Shown in pieces: positions 37,567 through 48,848 of a stretch of DNA of 64,000 nucleotides; position 1 is the stretch's first letter, and every line of letters starts with the position of its first letter. The DNA comes from Stenopsyche tienmushanensis. Lineage: Eukaryota > Arthropoda > Insecta > Trichoptera > Stenopsychidae. Made by a program: the position numbers and the translations under genes. Under the pieces are notes generated by a model. That model saw nothing but the letters and a program-made list of their open reading frames with translations, was not told the DNA's origin and ran no database searches. The DNA is taken from positions 1,426,001 to 1,490,000 of the forward strand of contig WACJ01000517.1 of the NCBI GenBank assembly GCA_008973525.1, given 5' to 3'.

Positions 37567-38936
37567 AGACCTCGTTAATCGACGCTTATCCATCAAAAAC
37601 TGTCAATTAACGAACCAATACAATTTGTATACATAATACCAGGATTTTCAATGAATAAATACGATATTCTTGTTCTTCTTTGAGCTCATTGATAAAGTCG
37701 AAAGTTTCTAAAACTCCTTTGTGTGATTTTGATCATGCGATTAAATTAATTAATTAACGTCTTCAAAACAATAGATTGTCCAGTTATAAATGTCGTTTTT
37801 TTAATTGAAAGAGTCAAATTCAAACAAAAAAATTATTAATTAATTTCATCGACACAATGTATTATTTTTCAATAGATACAACCTTTTCCCATCTATTTAA
37901 TATATTTTTTAATTCTAGAAGAATAAAATTTAATGAGTTTTGATATAAAATATTTTACGATTCCTCCTGTCATCTCTTCTATATTTATGATTTTTTTCCC
38001 AAATAAATAATAATGCATCGATCTAAATAAATGATATCTGGAAAGAGCAAGATCAGAAGAATAAGATGGATGTGGAATCGTTTGCCAATTGATTTTTTTA
38101 AATTTGTTTTCAGTCATATTTGATTTATGGGGTCACGCATTATCATGTTGCTAAAGAATTTGGCAACGATTGGCTACATCTAATCTCTTCGTACTCAACG
38201 CCACTTTTAAACTTTCTAAATGGAAACAATAAATCTCCCTCATTATGAATTGATCATATGGAAGGACTTCATTGTAGATTATCCCTTGGAAGTACCACTG
38301 TACATTTAAAAGAGCTATTTTTACTGTTGGATCCGGTCGAGGGGCTAGTTTTTTTGCCTATCCCTTTAAAAACTACTGTCTTTTGCGTTTTTGATTTGAG
38401 TATAACACTTACTTTTCATCTCCAGTCACAAGATAGTGTAAAAATGGTTGTTTCTTCTCTTTATCGATTAAATCATGATACGTACTCATGCAGACCGCCT
38501 TGAACTCATCAGTAATGTCGTGCGGTATTCACATCCCCTGTTTTATGATCTTTTTTATATTTTTCAAGTGTATTTGAATACTTTTTTGGGAGTATCCGAG
38601 CTTGTCTGTTAATTTTCGTATTGTCTATGTTGGATTTGATTCAATTTCAACTGCAGGATATTGTCATCCACTTAAATCTTTCTCTCACTTCGAACCTTAT
38701 TTTCTAAACTAATTTTATTACTTTTAAATTGTTTAAACCATGTAGAAAACAACGACTTCCAGATTTTATTCGATTAACAAAATATACATACGTATTATCA
38801 AGGGATGGCTGAGACACAACTGATGGTCAAAAAGTAAATATGCTAAAAACGGCATTTCTAACTGAACAATCTAATATAGTCAAATTTGAGTTTCTGAATG
38901 GTCGATTAGCGAGGCGTCGATTAACAGAGTCCGATT
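37567..38936 (-). mobile_element. Decayed mariner transposase bounded by GTTAATCGACGC inverted repeats
   Basis: On minus, transposase traces run in order: VTGDEK-stop-VLYSNQKRKR near 38430 (first catalytic Asp), HDNA-stop-PH near 38130 (second), and NWQTIPHPSYSSDLALSRYH near 38050. The third block normally reads SDYH; here it is SRYH, so the third catalytic Asp is lost. The Trp after DEK and the Arg of HDNARPH are both stop codons. The last 75 codons (37893-38117) are open. Outer inverted repeats with the core gttaatcgacgc lie at 37574 and, inverted, to about 38925. These ends look more pogo/Tigger-like than mariner-like, so the mariner may sit inside another element. Dead copy. Confidence 0.75.
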
Positions 38937-41054
38937 ACATTTTAACAGTGATATATAATTTTTTCATTTCAACAAAATTTCTGACTTTCATATGTAAGAC
39001 ATCCTGAATAATAGTTCTATTAGAAAAATGAAGTATTTGTATAAAATAATGTAATAAATTGATGTTGAATATGTTCTCATGAAATATTTGGATGACGAAA
39101 ATAAATATGTAATTTATATCACATTCCATATTATTTCAGCTCACGCCCTTAGCCAATAAGGGTGGGAAATTGAATCAATTAATTGATTTGTCTTTGTATT
39201 ATTATTTTCATTGATATTAATTTGTATTTTTTGCATTGTTCTAATAAAGGATTGATGGATTTTTGATTGATTTTCGTATTGTGTTTTGATTCAATACCAT
39301 CTTTGTCATTGTAATGTATAGTATTTAAATTCGCTAAGTGGCAGAAAATCGGTCAAAAACAACAAGGCCTAGGTTTCAATTCCATAAATTTGAACGTGTA
39401 TTTTGAAAACTTAATGGTATCCCAAATTGTCCGAATTTCCCCGCGAAATTGATTGCCATTACATCATTGAAATGGACCAACGCACGAAACAATAAAAATA
39501 GTCGTATGAAATATTAAATACAATCATAGATATTATTTTATAAATCATATCATGTTAAATCTATATAAATATATATGTATATGTAACTTACTACACGGTG
39601 TTTAAACAATCAATTTTATTGTGATTAATGTATAAAATGTGTGGAATTAATGCAAAAATAGATTATATCAGTTAATGCGAGAGATGAATTTAAATATATT
39701 TATTGTATTAAAAAATGACAGCTGTTAAAATATCACTGTTTGTTATCGAATGGAATAATAAAAGTAAAATTTAATTTGTGGCGTTTTATTTCGTATTCGT
39801 AAGGGTTGTTGATTGGGAGCGTTCAATGGGGTAAAAAAGCAATATGAGCGCTATTATTTTTATCCTCGGCGGAAAATTTATTAGGAGAGACCTATTCAAT
39901 ATTCGGTCATTGTTTACTGAAGAAAAAAAGAGTCTTAGACATGGAAAAAGCCTTTAATGAGAAAGTTTCGGGCCTTCGGCACTGGTGTATAATACGGAGT
40001 GCTGAAATAATGATGAATGGTTCCCATTTAAAAAAAAATGTATGAGAAGATCTTTGTCTATTTATTGTATTTATTTATGGATAATGTATATCAAATTTGG
40101 TTACTAATAATTTATAAATTAGTCATGATGAAATATAAGCAACCCTAACGAAGAAAATCAATTTTTTCCTCGACAATATTTGATGCTAAACGAGACTAAA
40201 ACATCACAAATAGGTCTTGTCAAAACAACCCGTGTAATTTATAAGCAAGCTTTTAAGCTTCGGCTATAAGGTTACAAAATACTCTATCCTTTCATTAGCA
40301 AATATCCATTATTCAGTGTCAGGGAAAATATTCATCCGACACAAAATAGACGAATTTGTCTCCTTCATACATTATGTACGTACGTCCATGCAAAAATAGT
40401 TTTCACATATTCGGAATTTATCCCGTGAATGAATTTTCCCGACCGTGTCTATTATTGGCTTCGGGAAAATTAAGCTCTCTCGTATAAATGGAAAGCCCAT
40501 CGACATTGTTATTCTTATTCACACGATTTCAGTCCGATTTCAAAGAATTCGGGGATGTTCTAAAATTGCATGGATACACACGAGGCGATGAAAAAAATTT
40601 ACTTGATGTATCCAACGATGCAAAAAAAGGTTGAATACTACCCCCCCGATTCTGAAATATACCAACCTGCAATAACAAGGCTTATGAATTCCGTTCATGC
40701 ATTCATTTTCATCCGAAAACGTATAAAATTCGCATAAAAAAAACACAAACGTCAATTGGAAAGCATAAAAAATACACTTTGATCGAGTTCTCTTTGCGCG
40801 TATATCATTTTATTGTATTAAAAATAGATCGGTCGACTTTGACAATAACAAATTGTAATTGGATATTAAAGGTTTATTTATCATAGTAACGAGTATTCGG
40901 CATGCGTTTGAAAAGAAACACAATAGTGCAGTAACGTGATTTATTGCTTCAGACCACGTGTAGCGCGGGATGAATGATATAAAAATATATATAATACAAA
41001 CATACAGACCTTCATTTTTATACGTATAAACTAGTTTAAAAACCATTTTGGATA
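38937..41054. other. Intergenic A+T-rich stretch
   Basis: No gene or repeat recognised. Open frames 40540-40755 and 40810-41046 (minus) have no motif. Confidence 0.45.
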
Positions 41055-41152
41055 AACGCCCAATGACTCACCAAAGTTTCATTGCAATCGGACTAATGGT
41101 ACAGGAATGTATAGACCGCAAACAAACATATTTTAATTTTTATATATACAGA
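41055..41152 (-). mobile_element. Helitron-type 5' end, inverted
   Basis: Read on minus it begins A|TCTGTATATATAAAAATT, then has a gtttgtttg stretch and the words ccgattgcaatgaaactttg. A second copy of the same arrangement lies at 61780-61862. The far end was not found. Some LINE tails look similar, so the class is not certain. Confidence 0.45.
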
Positions 41153-41411
41153 TTAAGGAGACCCAAAAATATTCCCGTATTTTTAAACCTTATGTTTGAC
41201 TTCAGCTTATGTCCGATCACAGTAGCAGAAACAGCTTTGTAAGTTATATTAATGTTTTAAAATGTTTTAAAATACTTCCCAAAAAAAAGACTACAATCAA
41301 AATACGCAAATATTTTTAAAAAGCCCTAATATTATCCACAATATTGAATCATCGTCGATTGAAAGCTTACTTTTTATAATTTAATAAATTACAAAACCCT
41401 TTATTGATCTA

Positions 41412-42390
41412 CAAGGTATATCCTGAAAGTAAGTGTATTGTGACAATACCGAACTGTGGTCTGTTCCGGGTTACCCCGGACTAGCCACACAGAGAGGGTC
41501 TTCCACTGATCTTTTAGCCCCGCTAGAAACGCTACGCGCAGAGCGTCCGACCAGCTTTAGACTATTGCACCCGAGGGCGTAGCGGAGGAGGAAGGACAAA
41601 GGCTCAAGCTAAATTCAAAGGAATACTACCACGGATTCACTGCCACCACGAGTCCAACCTCAATTTGAAAGGGGCAGATGACGGACTGCAGGAGCTACCC
41701 CTTCCCCATGGTACTCGTATCGGTTCAGTCATTTGTAGTACCTAGCCAAGGAGACGCCGTTCGAACAGTTCTCCTAAAACCGTTCTCCCCTGTATGTTTA
41801 GGCTGTTGGTGATAGTGGTGAGCCTTTGACACAGTCTCCACCAACTACTATAATCGACTGTTCCACACACCCCTTTATAGGTGCGCAGCACAGGGTGACC
41901 TGCGCACCCAACTCATGTTAGCTGGGCTACCCCAGCTGCGGTTGATAAGCAAGCCGACGAGGCTACTTTCGCGCACCTTTACTCCACATTATTACCCCTG
42001 GGGTTTTATGGGTGAGCATTGTGGAGTCTAACAACAAGATGCTAAAAAAATGTAAAAGAAGCATTCAAAAGGAAAGAAGAGGTATGCTGATGAGAAGAGC
42101 GTGCTTGTTGCACGACAACGCCCGTTCTCAGACAGCCTTAGCCACCGAGGCGCTCTTGGATTTATTTGGTTAGGATGTTTTAACCCCCCCCCCCCCTTCA
42201 TATTCCTTTGACTTGGCGCCTTCAGATTATCATATTTTCCCCTGCTTGATTGAAAAAATAGATGGGTGGAATTAAATTTTCAAACGACGAGCAGGTGCGG
42301 AAAGATGTTCTAAAGTGGAGGAAGGAGCTAACGGGAGAGTTAAGAGTAAAATATAAAAAAATAGTACACTTACTTTCGGGATATGCCTCG
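41412..42390 (+). mobile_element. Decayed mariner with a G+C-rich insert
   Basis: Inverted ends tatatcctgaaagtaagtgt (from about 41418) and acttactttcgggatat (to about 42385) are flanked by TA on both sides. On plus, about 42095-42240, the transposase reads LLHDNARSQTALATEALLDL, then after a stop DVLT, a run of Pro from a poly-C tract, and SFDLAPSDYHIF. Both Asp residues of these two blocks are kept. The poly-C tract at 42184-42197 replaces the usual HPPYSPD codons. The N-terminal half is missing, and 41440-42032 is unrelated G+C-rich sequence. Confidence 0.8.
41440..42032. other. G+C-rich insert of unknown identity inside the mariner
   Basis: About 590 bases with far higher G+C than anything nearby, many CG dinucleotides, and no long open frame. 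It contains several inverted words, such as ccgggttaccccgg, gtgcgcagcacagggtgacc, tgcgcaccc and agctgggctaccccagct. Its ends do not show a clear target-site duplication. It could be a SINE, a LINE 3' end, or a captured sequence. I do not recognise it. Confidence 0.5.
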
Positions 42391-43135
42391 TAAAATTAAA
42401 TTTAAAATATACATATATAATATTATAAACATTGATCCAAGTAATATATGTGCTTAAAAACAAATGTTAATTTGTATATTGGTTATTAAAAAGGCGTTTG
42501 ATTGAGTATAGCATGATTGCTTGGCCGTTTCAAACTAACCACTCTGATCGTTAAATACATCGTGTTAAATATTAATAATACTATATTAAAATGCAGATCA
42601 AAGATAATTCGATATCATTGCGATTGGATTTCAAACAAATCTGTATTGATTAAAATTATATTTAACAAGTCAACGTCACGAGTCTCATGTATCAGTAGCG
42701 CTTTAAATTTTGAAAATAAGACAATCAAATCTTTATAAAGATTTTAGTTATGATATAAAATTTAAAAAAAACTTTAAAGTCGAATGGAAAGGATACTACA
42801 TTCAGCTTTTCAAATCTACAGCAGAAATCTTGAACATCTGAACATTTTTCTTTCCTGGCATTTTCATAAAAATCCAATAAATTCTGTGTTATTCCTCTAA
42901 GTATTGACCCAGATATAAAAAAAATCCACATACGCTTTATATAGTTTTTTCGGTGAAGCGGTTGCTTCACGTCTCGGCACTCAACTATTAAGTGCCACTA
43001 AATAAAATGTCCTGTCTGAAAAAACATTTAAAGGCAGTAGCGTTTATTTTTTCTAAGGTGCCATAGCTTTTAACCACAATGCCTAGCGAATGTCGGAATG
43101 AGAGCTCACGAAGTCAAAATAAGCATGTAGGCTTT
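42391..43135. other. Intergenic A+T-rich stretch
   Basis: Nothing recognisable. Open frames 42517-42738 and 42725-42970 are without motif. Confidence 0.45.
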
Positions 43136-43310
43136 TGGGGTGAGACACACCCGAAGGGTAGAACTACCCCATGAATTGTAATGCATAATGAATGGTGTAC
43201 CAACATACCACTAGACCACAATTACCAACTTTTACTTGGCTGCAGCAAACAATGAGAGTTGCCGACATCTTCGCAATTCCACGAAGGTGCTCCCGAACAA
43301 TGAGAGTGGA
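43136..43310 (-). repeat. Possible tRNA-derived SINE-like segment
   Basis: On minus, tggtctagtggtatg (about 43208-43222) is a good Pol III box A. The word gggtagttctaccc, about 45 bases downstream, is a weak box B-like element. Upstream on minus the word aacaatgagagt occurs twice (43248 and 43297). No A-tail or target duplication was found. This is not a functional tRNA. Confidence 0.3.
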
Positions 43311-44227
43311 GGGTGCATGCAAAACCGCGCTGTCGGCTTATAAATGAGATGAGGAACTTAAACAACATATCGCTAACATGTTACATTCGAGTATTTAATT
43401 GTACTGTAAATCTAAAAAAGATACTAAAGATAGATTATCTATAAATTTTCATTAAAACTATCGATTTATAGCTAAAAAATCATAATCATAAAAATGTTAG
43501 AAAATAATCAAGAAAAGTGACATCACATACATATTGATGCACATATACGTGTCCATTTGTAGTAAGTAATTTCTAAAAATAAAATAGAATTTGCGGAACC
43601 ATATGCTGAAATAAACCAATACCAGAATCACTAAAAACGTAATCCTTTCAATTTTCGAAACAATTTTAGCGGAAAATAGAATTTTTGATGCAATTGTGGA
43701 AAACAATACGAATGAAAGACATTCGGATGATTTCCACCGTTCACAAAGCTAAGCCTGAAAAGAGAAATTCCAATAAATAAAATCCCTTTGTATTTTGGAT
43801 ACAATCATTTAACGCGAGGGCTTGATGCAACCCATCAATATTTATCAATTATACAATATTTATGAAAATTTAAAAATGGATCAAAGTAGTTATTATTATG
43901 CTATATTAAATGGTTTCTTCAATACAAAAATTTTAATACTTTCATGTAAAATTAATTATGAAGATTTTTTTATTGAATACGAGAGGTATCGTTAAAGAAT
44001 ATTAACAATGAAAATGATGAAACGCTTTCCACATCCACATTTTCTTCTAGAATACGTTCTGGTTCAGTTGATCGACTGTCTTCAGATTTGATAAAGTATC
44101 AATTTATAAAAACCCCAAGAAAAGAAATGAAAAGCACCAGGGAAGAGTCTGCAGATTGATGTATAAATATTGTAAAATTCGTTTACATGTGTGGATTGAG
44201 TATTTAATTTTGTACTAGAAATTATGT
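43311..44227. other. Intergenic A+T-rich stretch
   Basis: No recognisable feature. The stretch just before 44228 could be the missing N-terminal part of the Tigger-like gene but shows no convincing motif. Confidence 0.4.
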
Positions 44228-44569
44228 GTGGTGTCTCAGATTACTCCACACCCTTTAAATTTTTGTTGGAAAGCAGTTGGCGAAATAATGAAAGCTTCGA
44301 CATTGTCAGCTGAAATCGTTACTTTGGCAAATCAACTTGGTAGAGATGGCTTTGATACTTTTTCTCAAAATGATGTCAATGAGTTGCTTGAGGATACTCC
44401 CTTGAATGATATTATTGGTTTGATGTTATATTGCAGCAAAGAAACACAGAAAGATATTGAAGTGGAAGAAACTTCTGTAGCGCTTACTGTAAAAAATCTG
44501 AACGAGCTTTCAAATTCCAGTGGAAGCTTAAGAATTGCATATGCGACTCCCCGTGAAACTATCGCATAA
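44228..44569 (+). mobile_element. Tigger/pogo-like transposase-derived fragment
   Basis: A 113-codon open frame reads TPHPLNFCWKAVGEIMKAS, then EIVTLANQLGRDGFDTFSQN and DVNELLEDTPLND. This matches the C-terminal helical region that follows the DDE domain in Tigger-type (TIGD1-like) pogo transposases. There the order is LN.CW+.., then the acidic/helical E...LA...G.EGF.....DV.ELLE.. block. The ATG at 44228 is only the first in frame. The DNA-binding and catalytic parts are absent, so this is a relic, not a host gene. It is followed within about 130 bases by an RTE LINE fragment on the other strand. Confidence 0.6.
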
Positions 44570-44689
44570 AAACAGACTCAAGTGTAATAGAAAAAAATAG
44601 AATTCCCAAATATCAAATTAGTTCAATATTGTGAATTAATGTGTCTTCAGTCTTTCGTCGACATTCAGAGAAAACAAGCTTAGAGATAC

Positions 44690-45245
44690 ACCATTATATG
44701 GCATCTCAATATCATACATCATCATCAGCCTGTGTCCGTCTACTATTGAACGTAAGCCTCCCGCATGAGTCTTCATCTTTCTCGATGATCCACTTTCGGC
44801 ATCCAGCTTCCTCCTGCTATTCTTCTTATGTCAGTTCATCTTGCAGGGGAGTCGACCAATACTCCATTTGGCAGCTCTTGAGCGCCAATCTTCTTTTTTT
44901 CCCCATCGACCGTCATCTCTTCGACAGTGTGCCAATTCTTTTACTAACGTCCACTATTCGAGTTCTTCTTCGGATATCCTCATTTCTGATTCTATCTTTT
45001 ATCCGAGCATAGATCTCTCTATGATACGTTGGGCGATCTTGATTCTGAGTGAAAGCTTTTAAGCTTTGCGAAATTTTCGCTTTAAAAATGTACTTAAGTT
45101 TTCCAAATGCTGCCCATCCCAGTTGTATTCGTCTATCGATTTCTTTTAAGAAATTCTGTCGTCCTAGTTTTATTGCTTATCCAAGGTAAATGCATTCATT
45201 TACAATTTAAATTTACGTTCTCCCAATCAATACGGTGCGTATAAA
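44690..45245 (-). mobile_element. RTE-like LINE, 5'-truncated 3' end
   Basis: On minus the frames give RIQLGWAAFG-type traces near 45130, GYPKKNSNSGR near 44970, DGEKKKIGAQELPNGVL near 44900 and a tail reading MREAYVQ..TDTG. These agree in order and wording with the plus-strand LINE at 53893-54966. It ends in the short GATGATGATG tract (about 44720-44730) expected at such a 3' end. Several frame changes are needed. The plus-strand open frames 44641-45012 and 44841-45062 are shadows of it. Confidence 0.65.
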
Positions 45246-47750
45246 AATATTTTGAAATATGATTATTTTTAAGTGTTCTTTCTCTCTTTTTTTGTACTCG
45301 TATTTATAAATGAATGAGATGTAATGCTTTTTTAGAATCGTCGTAATACATCCATTATTTTAATTTCATATTTCTTAAAACCGAAAACCGGTTTTGTTTT
45401 CGGCTTTTATATAAGCCCTAGTCCTGAAATAAGATGTCTTATATTTTCATTTGCGTCTTCGAGTTAGTGAAACTATGCATTTCCTACGAAAAAAAGGCTA
45501 TCGGTCAGTTTAAAAAAGGATTAATAACGCAGTAAACAAAGTATATGGAACAGCTTGAGTTCGCAGACTATCACTAGTTAAAACGTTTTAGCATGGAGTT
45601 ATAGCTAAATTTAAATTATCCTTGTCAAATAATATATCTTCATTTAATGTTGGAAATGGGCAATCCATCAATTAAACATTTCGGAATATGCAATTGGATA
45701 TGTACAATACAGTAATATTGCAGCCATGTTTTTCGCGTTTATAGGACATTCGTTTTCCGTAAAATAAAAAAAAACACATCTTCAATGCCTCCAAAAATGA
45801 CTTAGAAGATATTTTGTATATCATGTTCATAATTGATGTAATCTTCAACAATTTTACTGAAGATTTTTTTTCGAATGCTACGTGCTTAAATATTGATTTT
45901 TTTTACTTTTTATTTGGAACGTAACTGAAACCAAAACCGAAATAAAAAAATAGTGGTTTGAAGCCCTGGTTTTGAATACTGGGCAATGGTGAAATATTTT
46001 ATATTGAGTCTAATCCTTTCTTTATTTCTAGTTATTCACTATCTTCAATAAGTTCTTCTAATGTGACATTGATGTTGTAGAATTGATCTCTAAAATTTTG
46101 GAAATCCCTAAAATTTTAGAATAACGAATTAACAAAAATTTTGATATTGAATAAATCAATTGACTTTCAAATCTACGAATTTTTAAACAGTAAATATAAA
46201 TTCATTCATACACTTTATAACACCATTTAATTTCCTACTTTTTAGCTATATTATATATTACATATGAGCATTTTAAGCGAATAAAATAGTTTCTACCGGA
46301 GTGGGGCATAAAGCTTCCAAGTTAAATTAGTCCCGGTGTGCACTTTGTATAACTGAGTAAATCGCAATCCAGCAAGTTCAAAACCAACTTTTCCCATTAA
46401 AATATGTCGCCAAATCAGAAAAAGTTACATCTTGTTCAGTAAACTCGATTTTACAATTGAAATTACATGACTATTGTGGCACGTTATCAAGCTGTATGGC
46501 ATGCTTCGGAGAATATTGATCACGCCGTCGTGCAAGTTGAAATGTTTTAACTTGGTCTCATTTACGTGTTGCTGTTTTACTGGCGTATATATTTTCTAAA
46601 TAATGAAAGAAGACTATGCTAATCGGGTAATAATAAAAGGTCGTATTTTACTCCTGTAGCAGAACCGTAGCGAGGCTATTTTCCTTAATACCCAGCTATT
46701 AAATATACTATAATGTACTCTCAAGAAGATACACAATTGTAGTTAGTAAATTCTATTTAATTCACAATAGGATTTTTTTGATGTTATATAATCACTAAAT
46801 TACTAAACAATGAATAGATGATAAAGTTTATCCCTTGTAAAAGTCGTGTGAAATTCATACAAAATTATTATTTATACCTGGAGAGAATTAAGTGGGCTCT
46901 TGTTACCGCCATTCAATAAGCACACACGTAAAGCCCTTTTGATTTAATTGATCAAATTCATACCGGTCATATAAGTAAGGACAAGTTACAACAGTTAGGT
47001 CCCTACGTGACGGTCCCTTTTTTTATTTCCGTCGAAGATTGAAAGAAATCTACTCTAGATTTTAGTGGCATTATAAAAGAACCCCTTGGCTGGGAATCAT
47101 AAAAAAATACTTGTATAATTCCGCACGAAGTCGATTGATCAAATGGAATTTGATATTTTTTGAAAATGTCTGCGGTTTTTAAATTGCTCTCTACAATCGA
47201 TTGTCTTTTATAATTTTATCAACAAGCATCCGAAGAAAGATAAATCCGAACGATGCAGTCCCTGAGCAAATTCTGACAAGGTTATTATGAACGTTATTGG
47301 ATGTTCCAGAGGACCAATTTTCTCCGGGGCAATTTTGTTCCTCGCTGATTTCTTCAGACATGTTATATAAAATTCGATTACAGCTTGTTCAGAATTATAG
47401 TTCAGATCGCTTGGGAGTAGCCCTTATTAAATGTTGGAGAATTTCTCTCAATCCGACTTCTTTGGCAACATATTGTTTCAGTTACTTTTTTTTGTTTTAT
47501 CAATCTTTTAAAATACAATTAACAGACAGATTAATTTGTTAAATTGATTCTCAATAAGCTATTGCATTAAGATATGGTAGATTCAATATAAAATATTAAC
47601 AGCAAAGAATCAATATTTAATTATCTCAACGTTATATTAAAATCATCGACTGTGAAAAGACTTTTTATGATAATGAAACGACTATGTGGAATATAATTCA
47701 AGAAAATGTCTTTTAATTAAATAAAAAATGTTAGTTAAAAGAAGTGTTTG
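45246..47750. other. Intergenic stretch; possible hAT ends near 45415 and 45978
   Basis: Inverted, the sequence ending at about 45978 reads CAGGGCTTCAAACC with Pu/Py-rich ttcggttttggtttc inside. Near 45390-45420 there is a related end with aaaccggttttgttttcggc. Both point the same way, so they do not make one element. Nothing else is recognised; the open frame 47297-47542 has no motif. Confidence 0.35.
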
Positions 47751-48102
47751 TGTAATATATAATAAAATATATGCTACATATAGACACAATAGATGCGACG
47801 CCGCGCATGCGTATAGCCTCTCTATTGGTGTATGCAACGGAGGTAGAAAGACTAAAAATGATTCTTCCTTTCTTTTTGACCAACTGTCGGTTGGAGTTTC
47901 ACTTTTCGTGGTGCTTTCACGACCGTCTCGATAGGGAGTGTGAGAAATTTGTAAAAACTGAGTAGTTTTCTTCAAGAGAGTGAAAAATTACTCTAAGTGA
48001 CCTTTTTGATTTTATTGGAATGGACTTTCTGGAGTGCAAAGAGTCCAGTCCTTTTTTTCCTTGCGAGGGCGCTGCCGAGCTAGGGTGCTTAACATTATTA
48101 CA
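47751..48102. mobile_element. Solo LTR, family B
   Basis: It begins TGTAATATATAATAAAAT and ends AACATTATTACA, so it has TG...CA ends with inverted TGTAAT/ATTACA. About 352 bases; the middle is G+C-richer and partly matches the fragment at 35992-36165. No internal retrotransposon coding follows and no clear target duplication is seen. Open frames here on both strands (47682-47975, 47728-47934, 47771-47965) are shadows within it. Confidence 0.5.
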
Positions 48103-48403
48103 CATAATTTACGAAAAAACCGAGTTCATCTGAGGTTCATCATTACAAAAGGGTTGGAGACTCTCATATTCTGGTAGACAAACATAATGATACAAACGGG
48201 TGTGATATACGGGTTGCTTTATAGTGTACGCATGATACACATGTAGTGTCATCCGCTAATAACGATCGTTAATATAATGATACACATCTTGTATCATTAA
48301 CTATTCTTGTTGTTTATTTTATATAAATTAAAATTGTTTTTGAAAATACATATGCAATGTCCACTTACATTAATATGACAAAATTACATATTTATTAATT
48401 TAT

Positions 48404-48848
48404 TGTAACGTTGAGGAGGGGGCGCTCTCGGGGGCAGAGTCCCCGGGCAGCTCTCCGCCTCCACGTGCTCGTCGGGATCCCTCCGTTCTTTTATCAGGCC
48501 ATGATGTTGCTGGATGAATGGATGGGAATAGACGGGTGGTTAATAGAAAGACTCTCTTCTCTAAATAACTATTTATTCCACACGAGAGAGAGAGCGATCT
48601 GGCTGCAGGAGGGACGACCTCTCGCAGCCAAGGCTAACCGACGACTCTCCCGACTCCCGCCTCCTGCGCGTCACTACCCAACCGGCAACGATGCACGCGC
48701 ATGAAGCGATTGGTCGATATGCATGTGTAGTGTCTCCGCAGGGCCACAAGAGATGGCGCTGTTAAATTAACACATTGCACCTGAAGAGAGATGGAAGATA
48801 TCACTGTTAACTGCGCTACTACGTGGGGATGGTAAATCGCCCACGCTA
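48404..48848 (+). mobile_element. Solo LTR, family A (copy 3)
   Basis: It starts TGTAACGTTGAGGAGGGGGC and ends GCCCACGCTACA, in the same orientation as 1917-2375 and alignable over the whole length. The word atttat flanks both sides with a one-base offset, a possible target-site duplication. It is the least interrupted of the three copies. The 97-codon open frame 48411-48704 lies wholly inside it and is not a gene. Confidence 0.85.

Noticed and set aside
44641..45012. 123-codon plus-strand open frame rich in Ser
   Set aside because: It is antisense to a LINE 3' end whose minus-strand motifs are recognisable.
45380..45980. A hAT element with ends at 45417 and 45978
   Set aside because: Both termini point in the same direction, so they cannot be the two ends of one element.
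48411..48704. 97-codon plus-strand open frame, G+C-rich
   Set aside because: Contained within a solo LTR that has other copies in the window.
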